Origin: Bartonella harrusi
Lineage (GTDB): Bacteria; Pseudomonadota; Alphaproteobacteria; Rhizobiales; Rhizobiaceae
Reading direction: 5' to 3'
Assembly: GCF_024297065.1 (NCBI RefSeq)
Contig: NZ_CP101114.1
Coordinates: 1,950,501-2,014,500 of the forward strand
DNA: 64,000 nt
Shown: positions 9,107-18,832 of the stretch, in pieces
How the letters are laid out: every line of letters begins with the position of its first letter
How positions within the stretch are numbered: position 1 is the first letter of the stretch
Notes under the pieces: model-generated
Seen by the model: the letters and a program-made list of their open reading frames with translations, nothing else
Told to the model about the DNA's origin: nothing
Databases searched by the model: none
Made by a program: the position numbers and the translations under genes

Positions 9107-9418
9107 ATGGAACAATTAAATATTCTTCAAGCAAAAATGAGCAAAAGGATTCATACTCTTGTTATAATACCAATAATGCTTTTAATGACTCAAGTTGCAT
9201 ATAGTCAAACAAAAAACAGGTCCATAGATATTTTTATAGGTATGCAATATGGGTTAAGTATGGTTATTCCCATTGTTGGTGCTGTTCTTCTTTTATTACT
9301 GTTACTTATTTATTTGTTTCGCATCATCTCAAAAGCTACGTTCATACGATGGTCATTCAGTGTTATCATGGCAAGCGCAGCGTTTTATATTAGCAGTCTC
9401 TTGTTTTACATCAACTAA
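9107..9418 (+). CDS. trwL: TrwL5, divergent VirB2-like pilin
   Basis: Last and most divergent pilin paralogue, about 103 residues. The ATG at 9107 has AAGGA 8 nt upstream and aligns with the other copies (MEQLNILQ versus MKQLNTLQ). Signal peptide, two membrane segments and overall size are kept, but the otherwise invariant hinge has become IYLFRIISKATFIRWSF and the mature N-terminus lacks the Lys/Glu helix. It lies 12 bases before trwM, so it occupies the position of the single trwL of R388. It may be a specialised or minor subunit, or the oldest copy. Confidence 0.85.
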   Translation: MEQLNILQAKMSKRIHTLVIIPIMLLMTQVAYSQTKNRSIDIFIGMQYGLSMVIPIVGAVLLLLLLLIYLFRIISKATFIRWSFSVIMASAAFYISSLLFYIN

Positions 9419-9430
9419 CCGGAGCAACGC

Positions 9431-9739
9431 ATGAAACTGAAAAAACATGAAGCATTTCCTTTATTTAAGGGCGCAACCCGTGTTCCAACAATTTGGGGTG
9501 TGCCCATGATGCCACTTATTGTTATGGTTACAGGTGTCGCTACTGTTGCTATGACAGTAAATATCTTTTTGTGGTTAATTGCACCGCCGTTATGGTTCAT
9601 TATGGTGCAAATTACCAAGAATGATGATAAAGCATTCCGTATCTGGTGGTTGTGGATTGATACCAAATTTCGCAACCGTAACAAAGACTTTTGGGGCGCC
9701 TCAAGTTACAGTCCCTCTAATTACCGCAAAAGGAGATAA
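9431..9739 (+). CDS. trwM: TrwM, VirB3-like inner-membrane T4SS protein
   Basis: Small inner-membrane component of the secretion machine, 102 residues, single copy. A polar N-terminus with the VirB3 signature (LFKGATRVPTIWGVP) precedes one long hydrophobic stretch that may form two membrane passes, and a basic, aromatic C-terminal tail. A GGAGCAACGC ribosome site precedes the ATG. It ends 2 bases before trwK, the usual VirB3-VirB4 pairing. Confidence 0.93.
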   Translation: MKLKKHEAFPLFKGATRVPTIWGVPMMPLIVMVTGVATVAMTVNIFLWLIAPPLWFIMVQITKNDDKAFRIWWLWIDTKFRNRNKDFWGASSYSPSNYRKRR

Positions 9740-9741
9740 AT

Positions 9742-12212
9742 ATGACCGCTGTTGAAAGCAGCAAGCGTCTCGCTTCAGAGACGCCAGTAAGTCTGTTCAT
9801 ACCCTATTCCCATCACATTACAGATACGATCATCTCTACGAAAAATGCAGAATATTTATCAATCTGGAAGATTGATGGACGTTCGCATCAAAGTGCTTCG
9901 GAGGAAGATATTTTTCAGTGGGTAAAAGAGCTCAACAATACTTTGCGCGGTATTGCATCAGCGAATTTGTCACTATGGACTCATATTGTACGCCGACGCG
10001 TTTACGAATATCCCGATTCAACCTTTGATCAAATGTTTTGCTATCAGCTTGATGAAAAATACCAGCAAAGCTTTACGGGTTATAATTTGATGGTCAATGA
10101 TCTGTATTTGACTGTTGTTTTCCAACCGATAGCTGATAAAGTTATGTCATTTTTTTCCCAGCATGAACGTGAAACGCTTGATCAAAAAAGGATGCGGCAG
10201 GAAGCATGTATCAAAGCTCTCAATGATATTAACAACACCTTAGGTCAGTCACTAAAACGTTACGGAGCAGAACTTCTTGGTGCTTATAAAAAAATGGACG
10301 CGCTTACTCTTCAGCGCTCGAATTTCTCGCCATGCTTGTTAATGGCGAATACCGCCCTATGCCGGTCTGCTACGATCGTTTTGCCGACTACATGTCTATC
10401 AATCGACCTTTTTTCTCAAAATGGGGAGCTCTTGGTGAATTGCGTACCGCCAGTGGAATGCGCCGATTTGGTATGGTGGAAATTAAGGAATATGATATAA
10501 CGACGAGACCAGGTCAACTGAATGTTTTGCTGGAAAGTGATTTCGAATTCGTGTTAACCCAAAGTTTTTCTGTGCTCTCACGACATGCTGCCAAGGATTA
10601 TTTACAGCGGCATCAGCGTAATCTTATCGATGCACGAGATGTAGCAACGAGCCAAATTGAGCAAATTGACGAAGCACTGAATCAGCTTGTCAGTGGACAT
10701 TTTGTTATGGGTGAGCATCATTGTACATTAACCATCTATGGTGACACAGTTCAACAAGTTCGTGACCATATGGCAAAAGCAAGTGCCGCCTTGTTAGACG
10801 TTGCCGTACTACCCAAACCTGTCGATTTAGCCATAGAGGCTGGTTATTGGGCACAACTTCCAGCAAATTGGAAATGGCGGCCACGTCCTGCGCCGATTAC
10901 ATCACTAAACTTTCTGTCATTCTCATCCTTTCACAATTTTATGTCGGGTAAACCGACGGGAAACCCATGGGGACCAGCAGTTACAATTCTTAAAACAACA
11001 AGTAAAACACCGCTTTATTTCAATTTTCATGCCTCCACACTTGAAGAAGATTCAACAGACAAACGGTTGCTTGGAAATACCGCACTCATTGGGCAATCTG
11101 GTTCTGGTAAAACTGTTCTTCTTGGATTTCTGTTAGCACAAGCACAAAAATTCAAACCAACGACTGTTGTTTTTGATAAAGATCGTGGCATGGAAATTGC
11201 TATCCGAGCGATGGGAGGTCGATATCTATCATTTAAAGCTGGTAAAGCAAGCGGTTTCAACCCATTTCAACTTCCCCCCACACAAGATAATCTGATTTTT
11301 CTCAAACAATTTGTTAAAAAATTAGCAGAAGCTGGTGGTGAAGTCACACACCACGATGAAGAGGAAATTAACCAAGCTGTCACATCTATTATGAGCAATA
11401 ACATCGATAGATCGCTGCGTCGTTTGTCTTTTTTGATACAGTTCTTACCAAATCCGCATCAGAGCGATTATAAAGCACATCCATCAGTACACGCTCGCTT
11501 AATAAAATGGTGTGAAGGCGGTGATTATGGATGGTTATTTGATAATCCCAATGATGCGCTTGATCTCTCGACACATCAAATTTACGGTTTTGATATTACC
11601 GAATTCTTAGATAATCCAGAAACCCGTACCCCAGTTATGATGTATTTGCTTTACCGCACGGAAGGAATGATTAGCGGGCAGCGATTTATGTATATCTTCG
11701 ATGAGTTTTGGAAACCTTTACAAGATCCGTATTTTGAAGATTTGGCAAAAAACAAACAAAAGACGATCCGTAAACAAAATGGTATTTTTGTTTACGCAAC
11801 ACAAGAACCTGGTGATGCCCTAGAAAGTAATATCGCCAAAACGCTTATTCAGCAGTGTGCAACTTACATTTTTCTAGCCAATCCCAAAGCAAATTATGAA
11901 GATTATACAGAAGGCTTTAAACTGACAGATGCTGAATTTGAATTGATCAAAGGACTTGGTGAGTTTAGTCGGCAGTTTCTCATCAAGCAGGGTGACCAAT
12001 CTGCACTTGCAGAGCTAAATCTCGGCAAATTCCACGTAAAAATTGATGGAAAAACCATTACGCGTGACTTTAGTGACGAGCTTTTGGTGTTATCAGGTAC
12101 CCCTGACAACGCAGAGTTGGCCGAAAACATTATCGCTAAAGTAGGCGATGACCCGGCAGTATGGTTGCCAATTTTTTTACAACATATAAAAACTGATCGA
12201 AGGGGAACATGA
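9742..12212 (+). pseudogene. trwK: TrwK, VirB4-like ATPase, interrupted by one frameshift
   Basis: VirB4 is the large ATPase at the base of the channel and is needed for pilus assembly and secretion. Two overlapping frames cover it: codons from 9742 carry the N-terminal CagE/VirB4 domain, and the frame ending at 12212 carries the rest, with Walker A GQSGSGKT near 11094 and Walker B MYIFDEFW near 11690. The switch lies at 10312-10317 (after ALTLQ): one missing base there restores LQ-x-LEFLAMLVNGEY, the expected VirB4 sequence. With that base the protein would be about 823 residues, a normal TrwK length. An ATG at 10332 could start a truncated C-terminal protein. A sequencing error is quite possible, because the rest of the frame is undamaged. 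Confidence 0.85.
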
Positions 12213-12955
12213 AAAAAATAATTCTTACAGTAATGATAGTAGTAATTTTTGGAACTTCAAATTCTACAGCAGAACTTTATTGGTTTAGAAAAAATGCATA
12301 TCTGGATAATAATAAAACGGGTAATAGTAGAACAGTAATGCTTAATATAAAACCAGTACGTCTTATGAATCTTGTTGATTTAACAAAACAAGAGCCTCCA
12401 CTGAATAAAGAGCAGCTTGAACAAACAAAAAAAACAAATCAATTTATAACAGGTAATCGGAATTTTGCCGCTGAAAATTTTAAGACTATGCAAACAGATT
12501 TAGGCAGCTTTTTTCTTAAAGATCCACAATTAATCTACAAGATAAATAACCATCCAACTATATCCGCATCACTCAAAGGTATTTTGCAAGAAGAAGAAAT
12601 ATCTACAACTGTTCGTGAATCGCGCAACTCTATCAAAAAACGCACCCAATATGCAGCAGTTATTGATAAAGCTGTAAGTTTACAAACTTTTCAGGAAACA
12701 GAAAATCGTTTTAAGCAAATCTCTGGACTCCTAAAAAAAATAAATGCAACAACTGACTTAAAAGACATTGCAGAACTACAGGCACACATAAAAGGAATGC
12801 TCGCCATGATCCAAAACGAAGCAACAAAATTACAGATGGTTGCCTATTCACGCAATGCAGAACAAACTCTTATCAAGCAGCAAAAACAAAAACGTAACAT
12901 GAAAATCTTAAACAGTGAAAATAAAGCAATGCCCACTATACGATTTATACGATAA
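12209..12955 (+). CDS. trwJ: TrwJ1, VirB5-like pilus-associated protein
   Basis: Minor pilus-tip component of about 248 residues, thought to act as an adhesin in the Bartonella Trw system. The N-terminal hydrophobic segment looks like a signal peptide. The rest is helical and charged. From about residue 70 (KEQLEQTKKTNQFITGNRNF) it is nearly identical to copy 2, whereas its N-terminal ~70 residues are unrelated and lack the Pro-rich linker and part of the helix. It starts with an ATGA overlap on the trwK stop. The 5' segment therefore looks like the ancestral or a recombined end, and the 3' part like a gene-converted copy. Confidence 0.88.
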   Translation: MKKIILTVMIVVIFGTSNSTAELYWFRKNAYLDNNKTGNSRTVMLNIKPVRLMNLVDLTKQEPPLNKEQLEQTKKTNQFITGNRNFAAENFKTMQTDLGSFFLKDPQLIYKINNHPTISASLKGILQEEEISTTVRESRNSIKKRTQYAAVIDKAVSLQTFQETENRFKQISGLLKKINATTDLKDIAELQAHIKGMLAMIQNEATKLQMVAYSRNAEQTLIKQQKQKRNMKILNSENKAMPTIRFIR

Positions 12956-13191
12956 ACTATCTATAACAAACATTTATGCCATTGATCGTTTTTCATCTTA
13001 GAAATAAAGATTTCGCATAGTATCTAGTGGTCTCTTTAAAATTCTAGAGAACGCAAAAAAATTTAATCTACCTAAAAACGATTCCAAAGACAAATGCTTA
13101 GTTAAATGGATTGTATAAATACGAATAAACACACAGCATGCATCAATGTCCTAAGTGATGGAAAAACAGAAATTTGTTAAAGGGGAATATC

Positions 13192-14076
13192 ATGGATTTT
13201 GTAATGTTCACGCAGCTTTTCAATAAAATTGATCAGGTAACAGCAACATACGTTACAGATATTTCATCAAAAGCAATCATTGCAATTACACCCATTGTGT
13301 CAATTGGGCTCACTATAGCTTTCATCACATATGGATGGCTCATCATCCGGGGCACTGTAGATATGCCCATCGTTGAATTTATTAACCATTGTTTGAGAGT
13401 GAGCATTATTACTTCAATTGCTCTCACTGCAGGGCTTTACCAAAATGAAATAGCCAATTTAATTACAAAAATGCCCAATGACTTGTTACATGCATTGATG
13501 CCCACCGCACCCCAAAATGCCGACTTTATCGAATTGATAAACAAAGTGGCCGAAAATGGGTTTAAGCGAGCAAGCGAAGCTTTCGAAGAAGCTGCTTTCT
13601 TAAATTCTGAGGGGCTTCTGTACGGTCTCTTCGGCATTCTCATCTTACTTGCAACAAGTTTCTTAGCCGCAATTGGCGGTGGATTCATTTTGTTAGCAAA
13701 AATCGCACTTATACTTCTCATCGGTCTTGGACCGTTCTTTATCATTGCCTTACTTTGGCAACCAACCTATCACTTTTTCGAACAATGGATCGCTCAGATC
13801 TTAAACTACACAGTTCTTATTACACTTTTGGCTACTGTATTTAAACTTATGATGAGCATCTTTGCAAATTACATGAATGATTTGCAATTTGATGGTCACC
13901 AGAATGTCAGTTATGCACTTGGTGGTGTTCTCATCTTATCTATTCTCTCCATTATGCTGTTGTTCAAACTATCAAGCATTGCGAGTGCCTTGGCAAGAGG
14001 TGTTACATTTGGACACCTCTGGAGATTAAATAGCGTAGGAAATAATGCTTTCCGTGACAGATATATAAGAAAATAA
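13192..14076 (+). CDS. trwI: TrwI1, VirB6-like polytopic membrane protein
   Basis: Inner-membrane channel component with about five to six hydrophobic segments, 294 residues from the ATG at 13192. AAGGGGAA lies just upstream, and an alternative TTG six codons earlier is unlikely. The central periplasmic loop (roughly residues 85-140, ending in KRASEAFEEAAFLNSEG) is followed by the conserved AIGGGFILLAKIALILLIGLGPFFI segment typical of VirB6. It lies about 235 bases after trwJ1. The encoded protein is identical to TrwI2. Confidence 0.92.
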   Translation: MDFVMFTQLFNKIDQVTATYVTDISSKAIIAITPIVSIGLTIAFITYGWLIIRGTVDMPIVEFINHCLRVSIITSIALTAGLYQNEIANLITKMPNDLLHALMPTAPQNADFIELINKVAENGFKRASEAFEEAAFLNSEGLLYGLFGILILLATSFLAAIGGGFILLAKIALILLIGLGPFFIIALLWQPTYHFFEQWIAQILNYTVLITLLATVFKLMMSIFANYMNDLQFDGHQNVSYALGGVLILSILSIMLLFKLSSIASALARGVTFGHLWRLNSVGNNAFRDRYIRK

Positions 14077-14175
14077 CAAAAACCCCTATAACATAGTAAC
14101 AAATACCTACGTTACAGTTAATATTTTCATGACTAAAAACAATCACAAAGCATACGTTTTATTTTATAATCAAAA

Positions 14176-14204
14176 TTGAAATAAAGATAAAAAAGTGTTA
14201 GAGG
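14176..14204 (+). promoter_or_regulatory. promoter-like element before trwH1
   Basis: TTGAAA, 17 bases, TAGAGG, embedded in the conserved block TAATCAAAATTGAAAT. The same element with the same spacing occurs in all five J-I-H units. The start of trwH1 is 35 bases after the -10-like hexamer. The extent of conservation upstream of the -35 suggests a bound regulator as well. Confidence 0.55.
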
Positions 14205-14238
14205 TATATATTTAAATTAAAGAGAGGGGTATTATAAA

Positions 14239-14370
14239 ATGAAAGTGATCAGTTTTATACTTTTGATTGCGAGTTTTTTATCCGCTTGCGGATTGGCTCC
14301 AAAACCAAAGCAACCCAATAATTGGAACCGTGTGCCTATTAACAAAACCCTCCCTGCCGAAACTCAGTGA
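14239..14370 (+). CDS. trwH: TrwH1, VirB7-like lipoprotein
   Basis: 43-residue lipoprotein that anchors the outer-membrane core by pairing with TrwF. Signal peptide with lipobox LSAC (Cys17), then a Pro/Lys-rich segment and WNRVPINKT, the VirB7 motif that contacts VirB9. GAGAGGGG precedes the ATG. The stop lies 8 bases before the trwJ2 ATG. DNA is identical to copy 2. Confidence 0.9.
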   Translation: MKVISFILLIASFLSACGLAPKPKQPNNWNRVPINKTLPAETQ

Positions 14371-14378
14371 GGTATAAT

Positions 14379-15182
14379 ATGAAAAAAATAATCACCACAA
14401 TAACAGCAATAACAATGGTAGTAATTTCTGTAACTCCAAGTTTCGCAATATTTTTGTGGGGAGCAGGATCTGCAGATTTAAAAGCAGGAGTTCCTGCTTT
14501 GCCTGGTAGTTTTTTTAAGAAAAATTCTCCCCCCAAAAAAACACCTCCAAAACCTCCTATAGTTATACCGTCTCTTACACAAAAACTTCTTACAGAACTC
14601 ATTGATTTAACAAAACAAAGACTTGAGCAAAATAAAGAGCAGCTTGAGCAAACAAAAAAAACAAATCAATTTATAACAGGTAATCGGAATTTTGCCGCTG
14701 AAAATTTTAAGACTATGCAAACAGATTTAGGCAGCTTTTTTCTTAAAGATCCACAATTAATCTACAAGATAAATAACCATCCAACTATATCCGCATCACT
14801 CAAAGGTATTTTGCAAGAAGAAGAAATACCTATAACTGTTCGTGAATCGCGCAACTCTATCAAAAAACGCACCCAATATGCAGCAGTTATTGATAAAGCT
14901 GTAAGTTTACAAACTTTTCAGGAAACAGAAAATCGTTTTAAGCAAATCTCTGGACTCCTAAAAAAAATAGATACAACAACTGACTTAAAAGGCATTGCAG
15001 AACTACAAGCAGGCATAAAAGGAATGCTCGCCATGATCAAAAATGAAGCAACAAAATTACAGATGGTTGCCTATTCACGCAATGCAGAACAAACTCTTAT
15101 CAAGCAGCAAAAACAAAAACGTAACATGAAAATCTTAAACAGTGAAAATAAAGCAATGCCCACTATACGATTTATACGATAA
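14379..15182 (+). CDS. trwJ: TrwJ2, VirB5-like protein
   Basis: 267 residues from the ATG at 14379. A longer ORF start overlaps trwH1, but this ATG aligns with the other copies. Signal peptide (ending near PSFA), then a variable Gly/Ala/Pro-rich segment (KKTPPKPPIVIPS), then the helical body with LIDLTKQRLEQNKEQLEQ and a Lys-rich C-terminus. Its middle and end match TrwJ1; its signal peptide matches TrwJ3. The signal peptide and the helical body have clearly been shuffled independently among the copies. Confidence 0.9.
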   Translation: MKKIITTITAITMVVISVTPSFAIFLWGAGSADLKAGVPALPGSFFKKNSPPKKTPPKPPIVIPSLTQKLLTELIDLTKQRLEQNKEQLEQTKKTNQFITGNRNFAAENFKTMQTDLGSFFLKDPQLIYKINNHPTISASLKGILQEEEIPITVRESRNSIKKRTQYAAVIDKAVSLQTFQETENRFKQISGLLKKIDTTTDLKGIAELQAGIKGMLAMIKNEATKLQMVAYSRNAEQTLIKQQKQKRNMKILNSENKAMPTIRFIR

Positions 15183-15418
15183 ACTATCTATAACAAACAT
15201 TTATGCCATTGATCGTTTTTCATCTTAGAAATAAAGATTTCGCATAGTATCTAGTGGTCTCTTTAAAATTCTAGAGAACGCAAAAAAATTTAATCTACCT
15301 AAAAACGATTCCAAAGACAAATGCTTAGTTAAATGGATTGTATAAATACGAATAAACACACAGCATGCATCAATGTCCTAAGTGATGGAAAAACAGAAAT
15401 TTGTTAAAGGGGAATATC

Positions 15419-16303
15419 ATGGATTTTGTAATGTTCACGCAGCTTTTCAATAAAATTGATCAGGTAACAGCAACATACGTTACAGATATTTCATCAAAAG
15501 CAATCATTGCAATTACACCCATTGTGTCAATTGGGCTCACTATAGCTTTCATCACATATGGATGGCTCATCATCCGGGGCACTGTAGATATGCCCATCGT
15601 TGAATTTATTAACCATTGTTTGAGAGTGAGCATTATTACTTCAATTGCTCTCACTGCAGGGCTTTACCAAAATGAAATAGCCAATTTAATTACAAAAATG
15701 CCCAATGACTTGTTACATGCATTGATGCCCACCGCACCCCAAAATGCCGACTTTATCGAATTGATAAACAAAGTGGCCGAAAATGGGTTTAAGCGAGCAA
15801 GCGAAGCTTTCGAAGAAGCTGCTTTCTTAAATTCTGAGGGGCTTCTGTACGGTCTCTTCGGCATTCTCATCTTACTTGCAACAAGTTTCTTAGCCGCAAT
15901 TGGCGGTGGATTCATTTTGTTAGCAAAAATCGCACTTATACTTCTCATCGGTCTTGGACCGTTCTTTATCATTGCCTTACTTTGGCAACCAACCTATCAC
16001 TTTTTCGAACAATGGATCGCTCAGATCTTAAACTACACAGTTCTTATTACACTTTTGGCTACTGTATTTAAACTTATGATGAGCATCTTTGCAAATTACA
16101 TGAATGATTTGCAATTTGATGGTCACCAGAATGTCAGTTATGCACTTGGTGGTGTTCTCATCTTATCTATTCTCTCCATTATGCTGTTGTTCAAACTATC
16201 AAGCATTGCGAGTGCCTTGGCAAGAGGTGTTACATTTGGACACCTCTGGAGATTAAATAGCGTAGGAAATAATGCTTTCCGTGACAGATATATAAGAAAA
16301 TAA
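15419..16303 (+). CDS. trwI: TrwI2, VirB6-like membrane protein
   Basis: Second trwI, 294 residues, protein sequence identical to TrwI1. Same ribosome site and same 235-base leader after trwJ. Because it is an exact copy it adds dosage or recombination substrate but no new protein variant. Confidence 0.92.
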   Translation: MDFVMFTQLFNKIDQVTATYVTDISSKAIIAITPIVSIGLTIAFITYGWLIIRGTVDMPIVEFINHCLRVSIITSIALTAGLYQNEIANLITKMPNDLLHALMPTAPQNADFIELINKVAENGFKRASEAFEEAAFLNSEGLLYGLFGILILLATSFLAAIGGGFILLAKIALILLIGLGPFFIIALLWQPTYHFFEQWIAQILNYTVLITLLATVFKLMMSIFANYMNDLQFDGHQNVSYALGGVLILSILSIMLLFKLSSIASALARGVTFGHLWRLNSVGNNAFRDRYIRK

Positions 16304-16402
16304 CAAAAACCCCTATAACATAGTAACAAATACCTACGTTACAGTTAATATTTTCATGACTAAAAACAATCACAAAGCATACGTTTTATTTTATAATCAA
16401 AA

Positions 16403-16431
16403 TTGAAATAAAGATAAAAAAGTGTTAGAGG
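16403..16431 (+). promoter_or_regulatory. promoter-like element before trwH2
   Basis: Identical to the element before trwH1: TTGAAA, 17 bases, TAGAGG. Confidence 0.55.
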
Positions 16432-16465
16432 TATATATTTAAATTAAAGAGAGGGGTATTATAAA

Positions 16466-16597
16466 ATGAAAGTGATCAGTTTTATACTTTTGATTGCGAG
16501 TTTTTTATCCGCTTGCGGATTGGCTCCAAAACCAAAGCAACCCAATAATTGGAACCGTGTGCCTATTAACAAAACCCTCCCTGCCGAAACTCAGTGA
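16466..16597 (+). CDS. trwH: TrwH2, VirB7-like lipoprotein
   Basis: 43-residue lipoprotein identical to TrwH1, with lipobox LSAC. The stop lies 8 bases before the trwJ3 ATG, the same spacing as in the first unit, so trwH and the following trwJ are probably translated from one message starting at the promoter-like element. Confidence 0.9.
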   Translation: MKVISFILLIASFLSACGLAPKPKQPNNWNRVPINKTLPAETQ

Positions 16598-16605
16598 GGT
16601 ATAAT

Positions 16606-17379
16606 ATGAAAAAAATAATCACCACAATAACAGCAATAACAATGGTAGTAATTTCTGTAACTCCAAGTTTAACGCAAACACGTTATTTCCCTAATTTTTT
16701 TTATTGGTTTAGCTCCCCAAAGAAACCAACACCTCCAACTCCCCCAAAACCTCCTATAGTTAAGCCGTCTCCTATACCAAAACTTCTTACAGAACTCATT
16801 GATTTAACAAAACAAAAACTTGAGCAAAATAAAGAGCAGCTTGAACAAACAAAAAAAACAAATCAATTTATAACAGGTAATCGGAATTTTACCGCTGAAA
16901 ATTTTAAGACTATGCAAACAGATTTAGGCAGCTTTTTTCTTAAAGATCCACAATTAATCTACAAGATAAATAACCATCCAACGACATCCGTATCATTCAA
17001 AGATATTTTGCAAGAAGAAGAAATATCTACAACTGTTCGTGAGTCGCGCAACTCTATCAAAAAACGCATTCAGAATGCAGCAGTTATTGATAAAGCTGTA
17101 AGTTTACAAACTTTTCAGGAAACAGAAAATCGTTTTAAGCAAATCTCTGGACTCGTAGAAAAAATAAATGCAACAGCTGACTTAAAAGGCATTGCAGAAC
17201 TACAAGCACGCATAAAAGGAATTCTAGCCATGATCGAAAACGAAACAACAAAATTGCAGATGGTCGCCCATTCACGCGATGCAGAACAAACTCTTATCAA
17301 GCAGCAAAAACAAAAACGTAACATGAAAATCTTAAACAGTGAAAATAAAGCAATGCCCACTATACGATTTACACGATAA
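16606..17379 (+). CDS. trwJ: TrwJ3, VirB5-like protein
   Basis: 257 residues. It shares the signal peptide with TrwJ2 but replaces the following segment with TRYFPNFFYWFSSPKKPTPPTPPKPPIVKPS, a distinct Pro-rich linker. The helical body shows scattered substitutions relative to copies 1 and 2 (TTSVSFKDILQ, VEKINATADLK). Downstream it is no longer followed by an intact trwI: only remnants remain. It is therefore the last gene of the intact left-hand block. Confidence 0.9.
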   Translation: MKKIITTITAITMVVISVTPSLTQTRYFPNFFYWFSSPKKPTPPTPPKPPIVKPSPIPKLLTELIDLTKQKLEQNKEQLEQTKKTNQFITGNRNFTAENFKTMQTDLGSFFLKDPQLIYKINNHPTTSVSFKDILQEEEISTTVRESRNSIKKRIQNAAVIDKAVSLQTFQETENRFKQISGLVEKINATADLKGIAELQARIKGILAMIENETTKLQMVAHSRDAEQTLIKQQKQKRNMKILNSENKAMPTIRFTR

Positions 17380-17795
17380 AAACTTCACAGCAACTCATTT
17401 ATTGTATTTCACTGTAGGTTCTTTTAATAACTGTACTCAGTCTTATGACAAGACGATCATACGCACTGCGTTAATCTATAAATAGTTAACAGAAAGTATA
17501 AACGACATGTGCAAAAACGCAAATTATATACACTTAGAAAGAAGATTTTACCCTTTCCAATACTTTCATCGTGCTATTTCTAAACTATACTTCAAGTATA
17601 TTAACTGGAAAAATACGTCATATTTTAACACTTCTAAATTACATAGAATAGGAAATACTTTCTCTCTCACTAATCAGATAATCAAAATCCAACCACTTAT
17701 AAGATATTATTGATATAGAAAATAAAAACGATTAAAAATTACATAATTTATAATCAAAATTGAAATTATAGTAGAGATATGTTAGGGTATCTAAC
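17380..17795 (+). pseudogene. trwI 3' remnant and spacer
   Basis: No intact gene. Around 17610-17690 the sequence resembles the end of trwI: a TTACATAGAATAGGAAATACT stretch corresponds to TTAAATAGCGTAGGAAATAAT of the functional copies. A 68-codon ORF here is probably accidental. Almost all of trwI has been lost, leaving its tail and the promoter-like element. Confidence 0.55.
17760..17788 (+). promoter_or_regulatory. promoter-like element in the decayed unit
   Basis: TTGAAA, 17 bases, TAGGGT, preceded by the same TAATCAAAA block. The trwH that should follow is missing: a trwJ-like start (ATG at 17796) comes directly after. Conservation of the element here may simply reflect recent decay. Confidence 0.5.
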
Positions 17796-18634
17796 ATGAC
17801 TAAAAGAGAAAAGAAACATAAAAAAACTATTATTTCAGTAGCAATAACAATCATTTCTGAAATACAGAGCACAAATTTTATGGTTTATAGATCGGGAAGA
17901 TCCGATTCTTATGAAAATTCTTGCTCTCAGGAAAATTCTTAGAAATCAGAGAAGAACAACTCTCCTTCTCTAAAAGATGTAATGCGATAGGCAAAACAAA
18001 AGATACTCTTGTTTCTTTAGCAAAAGAACAGCTTGAAATAGTAAAAAACAACTTAAAGACTATAAACAAAACATACCATTCTATAACGCGTTCTCGTCAA
18101 TTTTATATTATGCAAACAAAAAATGCAGATACTCTTTATTTTAAAAATCCACACTCCATCTAAATAAAGATAGGTTTGATATAAAAAGCTCTTCAATAAA
18201 TTCGCATGTTTCTAAAATAGAAAAAAGTGTAACGGCCCACTGGAGTAAAATCTTAACCTTTTTTCAATTCCTGTAGTACGTGCACTTATTGAAGACCGCA
18301 GCCAATATACAGCAGTTGTAGATAAAGCTTTGAGCTTGCAAATTTTTGATGAAGAAGAAAACCGTTTTATGTACATCAAAAAAAAGCCTTAATTGACACG
18401 GAACAGGCGCATGATATTAAAAAGATAAACGAATTAAATATGTATGTTGAAGGTACACTTGCAGTAATCCAAAATGAGATTACTAAATTGCAAATGGTTG
18501 CACTTTGGCGTGACACAGAACAAACACTGGTCCACCAGCAAAAATATAAACGCAATGCAAGAATTTCAAACCGTAACAACAAACAAATACCAACGGTAAA
18601 AGTACAATATATAAAAGCTACAAAAACAGAATAA
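17796..18634 (+). pseudogene. decayed trwJ copy
   Basis: The sequence follows trwJ throughout but is broken by stops and frame changes. The start resembles the signal peptide codons. A middle frame (17921-18163) encodes EEQLSFSKRCNAIGKTKD... and stops after KNPHSI (the KDPQLI point of intact copies). The end (18440-18634) encodes EGTLAVIQNEITKLQMVA, matching the C-terminal body. It cannot make a full protein. Confidence 0.8.
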
Positions 18635-18832
18635 GCTCTTTATAACAAGCTCATACCATAAATTTACTCTAATGAAAAATAAGTGTGTAATGCTTAGAGC
18701 AATCCCAACCAACTAAAAAAACATATAAAAATTTGATCGCCTTAAGTCCCAAAAATATTTTTTGTGAATAACATGAATGCAAAAAACAACACCATACACC
18801 AATATTTCAAAACAATGGAAAAGTGAAAATTC

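Larger units (their letters stand above)
12818..14443 (+). repeat. exact tandem repeat, copy 1 (3' trwJ - trwI - trwH - 5' trwJ)
   Basis: I found no base difference between 12818-14443 and 15045-16670 (about 1626 bases, offset 2227). The unit runs from the last third of trwJ through trwI, the promoter-like element and trwH into the signal peptide of the next trwJ. Near-identity continues leftward through most of trwJ1/trwJ2. This points to a very recent duplication or ongoing gene conversion. Confidence 0.9.
15045..16670 (+). repeat. exact tandem repeat, copy 2
   Basis: Second copy of the unit at 12818-14443. The divergence at the right edge starts inside the trwJ signal peptide codons (TTTCGC in trwJ2 versus TTTAAC in trwJ3). 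Confidence 0.9.

Noticed and set aside
7317..9418. Regularly spaced similar stretches, like an array
   Set aside because: They are paralogous trwL genes with signal peptides and starts; there are no short identical repeats with unique spacers. No CRISPR array in the window.
10332..12212. Two separate genes for TrwK (N- and C-terminal halves)
   Set aside because: The VirB4 sequence continues across the overlap if one base is added, and no ribosome site precedes the ATG at 10332. A single frameshifted gene is simpler.
17507..17713. 68-codon ORF after trwJ3
   Set aside because: Its end overlaps a recognisable trwI remnant in DNA terms and the product has no feature of a Trw protein.
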